DNA of 64,000 nt from Nostoc commune NIES-4072 (GCF_003113895.1 NZ_BDUD01000002.1:1-64000), one strand, 5' to 3'. Positions 19,260 to 28,613 are shown, counted from the first letter of the stretch. Notes: generated by a model from the sequence alone, not told the origin. Numbers and translations: made by a program.

Positions 19260-20022
19260 ATGGGCAGCCGTTTAAGGGTATTTTTGACTAGAGAGCAAGA
19301 TAAAATTCTTTTTAACCTGAGAACAGCAGATGTACCCCAGAAGGTAAAAGACAGAGCAGAGGGGGAGCAACGCGAAAAAGTGAGATCGGGGTTTAGTTCT
19401 CAATTACACCCCTATATTCTCAACAAAATCTGGTTTTTTAGTTGCGATCGCATCCTGAAACAAGCTATATACGTCCCAGATTTTAGCACCTCACAAAATC
19501 GCGTTGCTCCCATTTTGTGCTTGGAGCGAACCAAGTTACAGTTATTACTTTCGAGGACAGCAAAAACGTTTAGAGCAGAGTAAACGTCGGGGTCGAAGGC
19601 TAAGTATTATTGGGTTTCTTCAACCCCTAATTAGTTTTGTGTATGGTTTGGTGATTGGCGGCGTTTCACGCAAATCTTATATACAGATGATGGAGCTTGA
19701 AGCGCTTGAAGCTCAAAAAACAGGACGCATCAGAGTAATCGTCCAGGACAACGGCCCGATTCATCGGTGTAAAGAAGTACAGCAATTATGGTCAAAGTGG
19801 GAAGGCATGGGTTTGTACATCTTCTTTCTACCCAAATATTGCTCAGAAATGAACCCGATTGAATTGGAATGGCAACATCTCAAAAAAGATGAACTAGCCG
19901 CGAAAACTTTTGAGGATGAGTTAGACCTTGCCTATGCCGTCATTGATGGAGTCCAAACGAGAGGAGAAAAAGGAAATTACAGTACACAACGTGTAAGATT
20001 TAACTCTAATTCTTCTGCTTAA
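19260..20022 (+). pseudogene. IS630-family transposase, internally deleted at a MITE
   Basis: The N-terminal 35 codons (MGSRLRVFLTREQDKILF) are followed by a MITE. After it come the C-terminal DDE_3 domain: GVSRKSYIQMMELEAL, IVQDNGPIHR with the second Asp, and YCSEMNPIELEWQHLK with the final Glu. About 150 residues that should lie between are absent, consistent with deletion between two MITE copies. Confidence 0.8.
19363..19511 (+). mobile_element. 149-bp MITE, copy 5 (no target duplication)
   Basis: Flanks GAGCAGAGG and ATTTTGTGC differ, and the host transposase has lost its middle here. Confidence 0.95.
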
Positions 20023-20359
20023 CTTTTTGTTACATACTTATAAATTTTCTCCACGACTTACTTACTGTTAGCGGCGACTCTAATAAAAGCTTGTAACCTT
20101 TTTGACGCAGATATAATATTTGCGCCACTTCCACAGCTTCGTAAGCATCTTTCCACTGCCATGCACCCTTTGCTGCCGTGCCGTGAAAGTGGCGATTCAT
20201 CTGGGCTTGAACAGTTTTCGTAGAGAGAGGGCGATTATCTATTAAAACTTTTGCAAGCTCTTGGGCAACATTAATAACTGACTGCCCATAATCGATTACT
20301 GTTTGCAAATCGAATAAAGAACCTTGAGTGAAAAGTTGCTGTACCATTGCATCACCCAC

Positions 20360-20710
20360 AATATTACTTTTTCACTTTTGCTATGGCGAAGCCTTTCTCT
20401 TATTAATAAATGAGGCAATTACTTGCCTCATTTGAACTTTTGAACCTTCAGACATTTATTCTTCGGTGATCAGCCGAGGCTTAAAAAGCGAATTAACCAG
20501 CTTTACGCGGTCTGCCTGGCTTGCGCTTGCCTGAAGAATTTACATCAGCCTTTATAGTTTTCGGTAACTTGTTGGCAGCATTGTTATTATTTGACAAAGA
20601 TAAACATTGATTTAACTCTATGGTTAAGATTTGATTTGTAAGCTAATTCTTGAGATAAAACATTCTATTCAAACGAAAAATAAAAGTGTTCCTCATAATT
20701 AATTTAAAGT
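20360..20710. other. Intergenic region with hairpin and AT-hook remnant
   Basis: Holds an 11-bp perfect hairpin at 20408-20433 (AAATGAGGCAA, loop TTAC), a possible terminator lacking a clear T-run. It also holds a minus-strand frame ending at 20493 (see next entry) and the upstream region of the sigma factor gene. Confidence 0.5.
20493..20636 (-). other. AT-hook-bearing ORF remnant
   Basis: An open minus-strand frame with no ATG ends SSGKRKPGRPRKAG. GRPRK is the AT-hook core, which binds the minor groove of AT-rich DNA. Upstream residues include LNQCLSLSNNNNAANK. It may be the tail of a lost gene or a small protein with a rare start. Confidence 0.3.
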
Positions 20711-21481
20711 ATGCCCAGCCCAACTACGGACTTAGTTCGCTCCTACCTCAAAGAAATCGGACGCTACCCTCTGCTAACTCCTGAGCAAGAAATTACAAAT
20801 GCAAGGGCGTTGCAGCAGATGATGGCGATTGAAGAACAGCGATCAAGCCTTGCACTTCAATTAAACCGAGAACCAACCACAAGAGAATTAGCTACCTTGC
20901 TTGGGCAAAGCGAAGCTGAAGTACAGTCAATCGTTCAACAAGGTCAAAAAGCTAAACATAAAATGGTGACAGCTAACCTACGATTGGTGGTAGCGATCGC
21001 TAAAAAGTACCAGAATCACAATTTAGATTTTCTCGATTTGATCCAAGAAGGGGCACTGGGACTACAGCGTGGGGTCGAGAAATTTGACCCTAACAAAGGC
21101 TACAAACTATCAACCTATGTTTATTGGTGGATTACCCAGTCAATAACACGGGCTGTAGCAGATAAGTCTCGCACTATCCGCTTGCCAATCCATATCAATG
21201 AAAAGTTAAACAAAATCAGAAGAATACAGCAGCAACTGTCTCAATCGTTGGGTCGTCCTCCAGTTGTAGCAGAAATTGCCGAATCATTAAATCTGTCGCC
21301 AAGCCAAATAAGAGATTACCTTCAGGTTTCTAAGTCTCCAGTCTCACTCGAAATGCGAGTGGGAGATGAGGGTGAAACTGAACCCGCATTTCTCACAAGC
21401 GGTGCGATCGCTATTACCAAACCTTTATCAGGCTTAGATTTTGAGCGTTTTAGACACTGCACGAATCACAACAATATGTGA
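20711..21481 (+). pseudogene. Sigma-70 family RNA polymerase sigma factor, region 4 lost
   Basis: Region 1.2 (DLVRSYLKEIGRYPLL), region 2 with the -10 recognition helix (DLIQEGALGLQRGVEKFDP, STYVYWWITQSI) and region 3 are present, as in cyanobacterial group 2 sigma factors. After MRVGDEGETE at about 21380 the sequence enters a small inverted-repeat element, which supplies the last 30 residues and the stop. Region 4 (-35 recognition) is absent, so normal promoter recognition is unlikely. Confidence 0.8.
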
Positions 21482-21558
21482 ACGGCGTATTTTATCTCAA
21501 GTCTAAGTGGCATAAGCGTTTTGGGCTACTCGTTTAAACCTTTGTGAGAAATCCGGGT
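21382..21558. mobile_element. Small inverted-repeat element (second MITE type, about 177 bp)
   Basis: The ends ACCCGCATTTCTCACAA and TTGTGAGAAATCCGGGT are inverted repeats with one mismatch. The interior has no full gene. It truncates the sigma factor. No target duplication was found. Confidence 0.65.
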
Positions 21559-21632
21559 TCTGTGCTTGCTCTTAAGAGACGCTGCATTGCAACGTTTCAA
21601 ATGTTGGGTGCGAAATGGGAAATTGCGTATTT

Positions 21633-22220
21633 CTAGGCATTTACAACCTTGGGAAATACCCGATTCAAGTCTAATAAAACATCTTCAAATCCAGGAATCG
21701 CTACTGACTGATGTGGTAAAGATATCTGCTTGCTGAGATAATTGAATTCACCTTGAGCATTTTGATAGGGTTGGCTATAACGCTCAAGTTGGCGAACATT
21801 TAAGTTGACAATCCAATAATCAGAAATTGCGGCTTCTGCGTAGATTTTTAACTTTGTTGTTTGGTCGTAATCTAGGGTTGAGTCCGAAATCTCAATCACT
21901 AAAAAAATATCTTCTGGATAAGGATGATGGGCGAGATAATCTTCGTCTTTGCCACGTGCTACCGCCACATCTGGTTCAGGTTCACTTTGCGAAGGCAAAG
22001 TAATCGGATCTTGTCCGCGAATCACAGCGCGATCGCCCAACAACCGATCCAATTGGCGGCATAAAATAGAACCGCAGACTGTATGAGGTGTGCCCTTGGC
22101 TACCATCTGAATTAGTTCTCCGCGAATCAACTCGATGCGATCGCTCTCCTTTAGAAATTCCAGTTCAATCAGCCGATGATATTCGTCAATAGTAAATCGT
22201 TTTGGTGTGACAACGTTCAT
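21633..22220 (-). CDS. Uma2 family (DUF820) PD-(D/E)xK nuclease-like protein
   Basis: 195 aa, normal length for the family. Motifs: [11 protein letters not shown] at the N-terminus, [18 protein letters not shown] and [17 protein letters not shown], giving the D...ExS version of the nuclease core, then [13 protein letters not shown]. These proteins are highly expanded in filamentous cyanobacteria. They are predicted restriction-like nucleases of unproven function. Confidence 0.85.
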   Translation of the reverse strand: MNVVTPKRFTIDEYHRLIELEFLKESDRIELIRGELIQMVAKGTPHTVCGSILCRQLDRLLGDRAVIRGQDPITLPSQSEPEPDVAVARGKDEDYLAHHPYPEDIFLVIEISDSTLDYDQTTKLKIYAEAAISDYWIVNLNVRQLERYSQPYQNAQGEFNYLSKQISLPHQSVAIPGFEDVLLDLNRVFPKVVNA

Positions 22221-22243
22221 GGGACATCATCGATTTAACTGTT

Positions 22244-22500
22244 ATGTACTTTCTAGCTTACCATCTGTATTCAAGAGAGTGGAATTGCCCCAACTGTGGG
22301 ATACATTACGACAGAGATATTAACGCAAGTAAGAATATTTTGGCTGCGGGACTCGCAGTTTCAGTCTGTGGAGCGAACATAAGACCTGACAGCCTTAAGG
22401 CTGAAGGGCAGTTGCGAAATACCCGTAAGGCTTGCCTTGAGCGTAGCCGAAAGGGAAAGAAACAGAAACCTAATAGTTCGCCAAGTGAACTTGGCGGGGT
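22244..22500 (+). pseudogene. IS200/IS605 TnpB C-terminal remnant
   Basis: The zinc ribbon [22 protein letters not shown] is the hallmark C-terminus of TnpB (OrfB), the RNA-guided nuclease of IS605 elements. Everything before it is missing. The tail ([18 protein letters not shown]) is also typical. It lies at the 5' truncation point of the helicase gene that follows. Confidence 0.75.
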
Positions 22501-22565
22501 AAAGGGTAAGGGGGAAGGGGGAAAGGTTTCAAATCCCTTACCCCTTTCCCTTACCCCTTTCCCCA
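22497..22565. repeat. Inverted purine/pyrimidine repeat hairpin
   Basis: A GGGTAA/GGGGGAA-type array is followed after a few bases by its complement (CCCTTACCCCTTTCCC). The two can form a hairpin of about 30 bp, in the style of cyanobacterial STRR repeats. Confidence 0.65.
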
Positions 22566-25110
22566 GTCCTCACTATCAAACTAGGCGATCCAATCCCCTT
22601 TTCGCAAGGTGTTCTCTTTGCTACATACTCTACTCTGCGATCGCAAAAAGGCGATAAAAGTCGGCTTAAGCAAATTATAGAATGGGCAGGCATTGACTTT
22701 TCAGGTGCGATCGCCTTTGATGAGTGCCACGCAATGGGCAACGCGATGGCTATTGAGGGAAAGTTGGGAATGGTGAAGGCATCCATGCAAGGTATCGTCG
22801 GTCTTCGGCTGCAAAATGCACTGCCTCTTGCACGGGTTGTCTACGTGTCAGCTACCGGAGCGACTAAAGTCTCTAACCTCTGCTATGCCAATCGTCTGGG
22901 ACTTTGGCAGACTGGGGATTTTCCCTTTACTTCTCGTGAAGACTTTGTTGAGTCAATCGAAGTTGGCGGTATTGCGGCGATGGAAGTTGTTGCCAGAGAT
23001 TTGAAAGCACTAGGATTATACTTGGCGCGATCGCTCAGTTTTGAGGGAGTTGAATATGACACATTGGAGATTGACTTAACTCCTACCCAAGAAAGAATCT
23101 ACGACAGTTATGCCGACGCTTTCCAAATTATCCACAACAACTTATATAAGGCGTTAGAAGCGTGTAATATCTCCGGTGCGAAAACATACAACCGTATGGC
23201 TAAAATGTCCGCGATGTCACAGTTTGAATCCCACAAACAACGATTCTTTAACCATTTGCTGACCGGGATGAAATGCCCGAAACTGATTAAAGCGATTGAG
23301 CAGGATATCGCGCAAGGTCATGCTGTTGTTGTGCAAATAGTTTCGACCAATGAGGAACTGTTGAAACGACGACTTCATCAGGTTCCCGCTTCGGAATGGA
23401 AGGACTTAAACCTTGACCTGACTCCGCGTGAGTAGGGAGCAACGCGAAAAAGTGAGATCGGGGTTTAGTTCTCAATTACACCCCTATATTCTCAACAAAA
23501 TCTGGTTTTTTAGTTGCGATCGCATCCTGAAACAAGCTATATACGTCCCAGATTTTAGCACCTCACAAAATCGCGTTGCTCCCGCGTGAGTATGTCATGG
23601 ATTACTTAATGAGTGCCTTTCCCGTTCACTTGCACGAAATTCATTCTCTTGGAGATGGTGAAGAACGTTCCGAACCTGCCTTTGATGCTGATGGTTCGCC
23701 CATTATCTCACAAGCAGCCTTGGTGTTACGAGATGGACTAGTTGACAAACTCGCAAGCCTTGACCCTATCCCTGGAGCTTTAGAGCAGCTATTGTGGCAC
23801 TTTGGTTATAAGCAAGTGGCTGAAGTCACAGGACGGAGCAAACGGGTACTGAAATCTGAAACCGGACGGCTATTTGTGGATTCAAGAGGTAATGGGACGA
23901 ATATTGCTGAAACTACAGCATTCATGGCTGATGAAAAACAAATTCTCATCTTTAGTGACGCTGGCGGTACTGGACGTAGCTATCATGCGGATTTGAACGC
24001 CGTGAATCGTAAAAGGCGATCGGACTACTTACTCGAAGCAGGCTGGAGGGCTGATAACGCAATTCAGGGACTTGGGCGCAGTCACCGTACAAACCAAGCA
24101 TCTGCACCAATATTTCGACCTGTGACTACCAATGTCAGGGGTGAACGTCGGTTTATCTCCACAATCGCTCGGAGATTGGACAGTCTAGGCGCACTTACCC
24201 GTGGACAAAGGCAAACGGGCGGCAACGGGATATTCAATGAATCGGACAATTTGGAATCGAACTATGCTGAATATGCGTTGTATGAATTGTTCAAGCAGAT
24301 TTTCCAGGGCAGATTTGCTGAAGTTCCTTTAGGAACATTTGAGCTTCTTACTGGGTTATCGCTGACTTCCACTGAAGGAGGAATGAAAATCGACTTACCA
24401 CCTTTGCCGCAGTTTCTCAATCGTCTGCTGGCTTTAAGAATTAGAATGCAGAATCTCATTTTCGAGCGGTTCGAGTTGCTGCTAAGTCAACAGATCGAGA
24501 CAGCGATCGCTCATGGGATCTTTGAGGTTGGAGTGGAAACACTTCGGGCAGAACGGTTCACTGTTGCCAGCATTGAGTCTGTTTATACTCATCCTGGTAC
24601 TGGTAGCGTGACTAACTACCTCTTAATTGAGCGCGTCCAAAAGACCGACATCAAAACTGCTGCTGAAGCGGTTGAGTTGGCTACTAATTACCAAGGGCGG
24701 TTGATAGTAAATGAGAAGTCTGGTAACGCGGCTGTGTGCATTCCCACACACAGCATCTTTGACGATGATGGTGGAGTTGTGCCAAGGGTTTTGTTAGTAC
24801 GACCACAGAAGGAAAATCGGGTACCAGTTGACAAGTTGAAATCGTCTAACTGGAAGCAGGTTTTGACTGATGAATTTGTCGGGGCTTGGTCTAAAGAAGT
24901 CGAAGAACTACCCAAATTCACTACTGACTACATTCACCTAGTTACTGGCATTCTTCTGCCGATTTGGAAAATACTACCTAGACTGAATAGCCGAGTTTTT
25001 CGATTGCAATTGAGCAATGGAGAGAAAGTCTTAGGGCGAGTAGTTAATGCCGAGAATATTCGCCAAGTTGCCGAGCAATTGGGTATGAAGAACAAGCTTT
25101 TAGGGGTAAA
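22556..25110 (+). pseudogene. Strawberry-notch/DarB-like helicase, core and C-terminal part (copy B)
   Basis: The frame opens without a start ([20 protein letters not shown]). It carries a DEAH-type box AFDECHAMGNA, motif III YVSATGAT, and the motif VI-like GLGRSHRTNQ. It is cut by MITE copy 6 at 23435-23583; removing the MITE and one GCGTGAGTA copy restores LTPREYVMDYL. The 3' part is closely similar to 61-1908 until residue LLG at about 25105, where it diverges into unrelated sequence, so the last 140 residues seen in copy A are missing. It is thus broken at three places. Confidence 0.8.
23435..23583 (+). mobile_element. 149-bp MITE, copy 6 (with target duplication)
   Basis: 9-bp direct repeat GCGTGAGTA at 23426-23434 and 23584-23592, in the helicase gene. 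Confidence 0.97.
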
Positions 25111-25201
25111 AGTAGCGAAGAGAGAATTTGCCGCCACGCAATGGCTGAAAAGCATATCTCGAAGGCATTTCAGAAAAAAAGCTAATTTAACGTGAGTTCG
25201 A

Positions 25202-25304
25202 CGATTAGAAAAAGCCAAAAAGCTTGTGATATATGAATTTGCTCAACTGGGAAAGACCAAGCGATGGCGCGAAGCACCCACCGAAGGCGATCGCTACGAT
25301 TGAT
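25202..25304 (+). pseudogene. Unidentified C-terminal gene fragment
   Basis: A short frame, RLEKAKKLVIYEFAQLGKTK followed by RWREAPTEGDRYD and a TGA, reads like the tail of a real protein. It lies between the end of the helicase fragment and an IS982 remnant. Parent gene unknown. Confidence 0.3.
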
Positions 25305-25385
25305 TGAGAATCAGCAAAAAAGGCACAAAAAAATGCCGAGACTAAGAATATCTAACAAAAATGAGAGTCAGGGCTTAGTCTACGA

Positions 25386-26068
25386 TTGTATCTCGCCTCG
25401 ACCAGAGCGCAAATTTTCTGCGACGTAGATGATTTCTGTAAGCAATGGGAAAATCTATGGCAGCAAGTACCACAATTGCCATCGACAACAGGAGAACGTC
25501 GCAGTAAATCCAGGATGCATCTATCGGAAGTGATGACAATAGTCATCGCATTTCATGGCAGTGGATATAAGACTTTCAAGGAATTTTGCACGCTGCATGT
25601 GCTTACAAGTTGGCATGAAGCATTTCCCAATTTAGTCAGCTACACTCGGTTTGTGGAACTGATGCCCTGGTGCAAAATGGCTGTTATGTTGCTTTTTACA
25701 TACACGTTATTGAGAAATTACTGGGATTAGCTTTATTGATTCCATACCAATTAATGTTTGTCATAACTGTAGGGCACATTCTCACTCTTGTGTTTAAAGG
25801 ATTAGTGAAATGGGGCAAAAATTCTGTGGGCTGGCACTTTGGGTTTAAGCTTCATTTGATTGGTATCGACTTAGAAGAACCAGATTTTCCGTTATCTGGG
25901 CGAGAACTTCCGAATTATATCTACGACAGAACAAAGCGTAAAATCAGCTTGCGAACTGTGTATCGTTGGGCTGAAAAACACAGTATTCCCTTCTCTGTAT
26001 CGAGAATTATTCCCCCACAAGAACTAATTAAATGGCTGGAATTAGGAAATGCTGCATCAATAAGATGA
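25386..26068 (+). pseudogene. IS982-family transposase remnant with foreign tail
   Basis: The N-terminus (VDDFCKQWENLWQQV, then HLSEVMTIVIAFHGSGYKTF and FPNLVSYTRFVELM) is IS982-like. The frame stops at 25730. A later frame encodes a degraded catalytic segment (FKGLVKWGKNSVGWHFGFKL, normally with an Asp-rich SxxI/PVCH region before it). From about 25870 the sequence changes to LEEPDFPLSGRELP... ending ELGNAASIR, which is not transposase and is probably the tail of a plasmid gene. Confidence 0.65.
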
Positions 26069-26069
26069 A

Positions 26070-26200
26070 TTCAGAATTCAGAACCAGGAATTAGGATGCT
26101 CTCTACCAAACTCTAGAAAGCACCACTTCTTCGGTCAGAATACTCAACTGGCTGGCTCCTGAATTCTGACTCGTGACTCCAGAAGGACTGAATTCTGATT
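26070..26200. repeat. STRR repeats (GAATTCAG type)
   Basis: Clusters of AATTCAG and its complement CTGAATTC occur around 26068-26090, 26158-26172 and 26189-26201. Similar units occur at 26940-26960 and 48734-48867. Confidence 0.6.
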
Positions 26201-26225
26201 TATAGCCGCTCTTTTTTTTTGCACT

Positions 26226-26450
26226 GCTTTGTCACAAAGTGGCACAGAATTCCGGCAGGTATGCCGTGACATCCAAAAACCTTGCTGTGTATAAATGTCA
26301 CAAAAAGCGGCATGATGTTGGCAACGCCCAGAACCCTTGTGTTTCCGTTAATGTCACAAAAAGCGGCACAGTTAATCTGTGACATCAGCGCGATCTGACA
26401 GGACTCAAAGCCATACAGAATGGGTGTCACGCGAAAAGCGGCCCACTTGA
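26226..26450. repeat. Array of TGTCAC...AAAGCGGC repeats, possible transposon end
   Basis: Four related sites lie about 55-75 bp apart: TTGTCACAAAGTGGCACA (26229), ATGTCACAAAAAGCGGCA (26297 and 26353) and TGTCACGCGAAAAGCGGC (26425). Inverted GTGACATC half-sites follow the first and third. Spaced transposase-binding sites of this TGTCA...GCGGC type are found at ends of Tn7/Tn402-like elements. No transposase gene of that kind is in the window. Confidence 0.5.
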
Positions 26451-26467
26451 CGAAAAAAACAGGGATG

Positions 26468-26500
26468 AAAAAAAAGCCCCGTTTTTGAGGCTTTTTTATG
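26468..26500. terminator. Rho-independent terminator (bidirectional)
   Basis: AAAAAAGCC pairs with GGCTTTTTT around a loop of CCGTTTTTGA, with A-runs before and T-runs after. It ends transcription of the minus-strand cluster starting at 28.8 kb. Confidence 0.75.
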
Positions 26501-26549
26501 AAATCTCTTGGCTCGAATCTGCGCGTTGCTCCATCACTTGCCGGGAAGT

Positions 26550-26861
26550 TTACGCCTCTGTTAACTGGTGCTTGAGAATTAGTATTTTACATTGATACGC
26601 TTCAATTTCAGCCTGAAGTTCAGTGCGTAATTCAAGCGGTGTAAGTGGATGAATTTTCTCCTCTTCAAGATGTGACACTTCTGAAAAATCGTTTTTATTT
26701 AGGACAGCATAACGCCAAGATTCGTTACATAAGCCAGTCAGTAGATTATTGGGTGGGTAATACTGAATCCCAACAATCACTCCCTGCTTGGTTCTTTGCC
26801 CTAATGAATATTTGGGTGATGTCCAATGATTGGGAATAGTGACAACTTTTGGAGTTTCCAT
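26550..26861 (-). CDS. Hypothetical protein, paralogue of 9318-9644
   Basis: 103 aa. Shares the IPNHW...LGQRTKQGVIVGIQYYP pattern and the C-terminal LTPLELRTELQAEIEAYQ helix with the gene at 9318-9644. First gene of unknown function upstream of the terminator at 26.5 kb. A start ATG is clear. Confidence 0.6.
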   Translation of the reverse strand: METPKVVTIPNHWTSPKYSLGQRTKQGVIVGIQYYPPNNLLTGLCNESWRYAVLNKNDFSEVSHLEEEKIHPLTPLELRTELQAEIEAYQCKILILKHQLTEA

Positions 26862-27062
26862 TTATACCTCTACAAAATTGTTTAAGGTGAATTGTTTACT
26901 GACTCGACTGCGAAACTTGATATGGCTGCGACTTTTTGAAATTCAGGAGTCAGGAGTCACAAAAGGTATTAATAACGAGTAGCGGCTGAATAACTGGGTT
27001 TAAGACCCGCCACACTCAATATTTCTGACTCATGAATTCTTCTTCAAGAAGTCTTTCGTTGT

Positions 27063-27314
27063 CTAACCAACAGCGATCGCAAGTACTGCCGACAAGCTGC
27101 TTCTCCCCGATGGAATCCGCAGCGCCTCTACTTCCTGTATCGGAGAAACGCAAATTTCGGCGATGGCTGGAATCAAATTCTGTTGCTTCTGCACATAATC
27201 TTGATGCTGCTGCTCTAATTCCTGAATCTTGGAGTTTAGCTGTTGTATCTGCCGTAATGCTTGCGTCAGAGACGATTCTTTGTTTTGAGAACGATTGTCC
27301 AAGGTTAACGTCAT
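27063..27314 (-). CDS. Small coiled-coil protein
   Basis: 83 aa. Residues 15-50 are Gln/Leu-rich heptads (ALRQIQQLNSKIQELEQQHQ), a clear coiled coil. No known family. It lies 12 bases downstream of the gene ending at 27327, with an AAGGAGCAAA ribosome binding site. Confidence 0.55.
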   Translation of the reverse strand: MTLTLDNRSQNKESSLTQALRQIQQLNSKIQELEQQHQDYVQKQQNLIPAIAEICVSPIQEVEALRIPSGRSSLSAVLAIAVG

Positions 27315-27326
27315 AAAATTTGCTCC

Positions 27327-27701
27327 TTATTTAGATAGTCGAAAGCTTTGCCAATCCGGGCATTTATCGCCCTGCCACCCGCTAGGATGAATAGTGCAAT
27401 TGAGTGTTACGCCGTTGTAGACAACCCCGTGAAAGTACCTGCAACAAGAGCAGGGAGTGGGAACAGGTCTAGGTTTTAGTGATTCTTCAAATTGTGCTGC
27501 CTCAATCCGGCTAGCCAAAAGCATGGTTAATCCAGTGCCAAGCATACCCAGACCAAAAGCCAGCCTCGCTCCACTTGCAGGTATTGTTATATTGAAGTGA
27601 TTGGTTTTCTTTTGCCCGAAAACCATAACACAGCCACTCAAAATAGTGGAAAATGCGAAAACTCCAATGGCAGATTTAAGAATCAATTGTTTTGTGTTCA
27701 T
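27327..27701 (-). CDS. Small membrane protein with cysteine motif
   Basis: 124 aa. An N-terminal hydrophobic segment (residues 7-28, with a lipobox-like ILSGC) and a second one (residues 42-62) suggest membrane anchoring. The C-terminal part holds CSCCRYFHG...C...HPSGW...DKCPDW, which looks like a metal or disulfide site. Function unknown. Confidence 0.6.
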   Translation of the reverse strand: MNTKQLILKSAIGVFAFSTILSGCVMVFGQKKTNHFNITIPASGARLAFGLGMLGTGLTMLLASRIEAAQFEESLKPRPVPTPCSCCRYFHGVVYNGVTLNCTIHPSGWQGDKCPDWQSFRLSK

Positions 27702-27750
27702 CAGAAAAATTGGTCTGAAACCCCGTCCTTTAGCAACGCGAAGGGCGGCT

Positions 27751-27894
27751 TTACCTCTGTTTTTTCGGTGGTTCGTGCTTTAATAACAAAGCGCCGAAGT
27801 CGTAAATCGTTACTGTTGGTTTTGGTTCTGGTTCAGGTTTTGGTTTCGACTCTATGGCAAGTTCAGGAATGCCTAAACCAAGTGCATTTTTAAC
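27751..27894 (-). CDS. Possible Pro/Lys-rich small protein
   Basis: A minus-strand frame encodes a KPKPEPEPKP stretch and ends LLLKHEPPKKQR. No ATG is in frame; the only starts are weak, and the upstream part is STRR-derived. It may be the remnant of a longer gene. Confidence 0.3.
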   Translation of the reverse strand, partial: VKNALGLGIPELAIESKPKPEPEPKPTVTIYDFGALLLKHEPPKKQR

Positions 27895-28041
27895 AGTGAA
27901 CAGTGAACAGTAAACAGTTATCAGTGATCTATTTATCCCTGGGTTTAAGTCCCCCACCTCCAGGTGGAATGCGTTGGTGGCGGGTCTAAATCCCCCACCA
28001 TACGCCTGATAACTGATAACTGATAACTGATAACTGATTTA
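27895..28041. repeat. STRR arrays (GTGAACA and TGATAAC types)
   Basis: AACAGTGAACAGTAAACAG at 27895-27920 and four tandem TGATAACTGA-type units at 28005-28038. The latter abuts the stop codon of the next minus-strand frame. Confidence 0.75.
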
Positions 28042-28278
28042 ATTTCCTGTTCCATGACTTGATTCTCCTTGTTGAGAAAATTGCTCTACCTGCTCGATTG
28101 CGTCCACTATTTCTCCCAAAATACTGAAAGCATCGTTTAGCGCCACATCATTTGAGGTAGAAAAGTGTTCTGACGATTGAATTTTACGATAATCTCGACT
28201 ACTCCCCACAAGCCGCAACGTATATTGACATCCTTGTAAAATGGCTCAGATTTCTTGTGTAGTTAATTTAATTTCCAT
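28039..28278 (-). pseudogene. Small hypothetical gene with in-frame TGA
   Basis: ATG at 28278 begins MEIKLTTQEI, followed by TGA as codon 11. The frame then stays open for 68 more codons (AILQGCQYTLRLVGSSRDYR ...) to a TAA at 28039. One base change would restore a 79-aa protein, so this is probably a nonsense mutation. Confidence 0.5.
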
Positions 28279-28289
28279 CGTTGTTCCTA

Positions 28290-28613
28290 CTAAAATTTAT
28301 CTCGTTGAATACTGAAACTCGCTCCAATCAAAGCACTGCTCAAGAAAGCTGAAAAGCTGACCAACATTCCCCCCAGGCAAATATTTTTCTGTTGCTGCCA
28401 ATGTTGAGAACTCGTAGCAATCTCCATTCCCCAGCACCCCATTGCTCCAACTCCCGAAAACCCAGTAATCAGCAGAGAGACAATTGCAGTTGTTTCTATG
28501 GTGTGGTCAATGAATACTTTGGGTTTAAATCTTTTTCGAGTCCGACGAAGAACTAATTTATTACGAGTGTTTGAAGGCAAAGATGATTGATAAGCCGCTT
28601 TCTGTGTTTTCAT
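28290..28613 (-). CDS. Small membrane protein
   Basis: 107 aa. A basic N-terminus (KLVLRRTRKRFKPK) is followed by two hydrophobic segments near residues 42-62 and 78-98. No family recognised. Its ATG overlaps the stop of 28610-28810 by 4 bases. Confidence 0.55.
   Translation of the reverse strand: MKTQKAAYQSSLPSNTRNKLVLRRTRKRFKPKVFIDHTIETTAIVSLLITGFSGVGAMGCWGMEIATSSQHWQQQKNICLGGMLVSFSAFLSSALIGASFSIQRDKF

Larger units (their letters stand above)
19179..20045 (+). mobile_element. IS630-family insertion (degenerate)
   Basis: A broken IS630/Tc1-like transposase (19260-20022) lies between two parts of the helicase gene. Ends are approximate, with a short ATAAGTA-type inverted match near 19179 and 20040. 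The element itself carries MITE copy 5. Confidence 0.55.
18831..20359 (-). pseudogene. Strawberry-notch/DarB-like protein, N-terminal part split by an IS630 element
   Basis: The gene starts at ATG 20359 (MGDAMVQQLFTQGSLFDL) and is open to about 20045 (...YKLLLESPLTV). It is then interrupted by an IS630-type insertion and resumes at 19178 (EKLVALCPTQTRRSEE, then the methyltransferase-like motif LEPSAGTGLLAQ and LNELAPDR). It breaks off near 18895 and reads into unrelated sequence. The methylase-like domain is typical of the N-terminus of this helicase family. The helicase core at 22556-25110 on the other strand may be the rest of the same original gene. Confidence 0.6.

Noticed and set aside
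22244..22500. TnpB considered as an active RNA-guided nuclease
   Set aside because: Only the zinc ribbon and tail remain; the RuvC-like catalytic part is absent.
26226..26450. TGTCAC repeats considered as CRISPR
   Set aside because: Repeats are degenerate, unevenly spaced and partly inverted; no cas genes.
26521..26532. GCGCGTTGCTCC resembling a solitary MITE end
   Set aside because: Only 11 bases match and no other end or duplication is nearby; chance or an old scar cannot be told apart.
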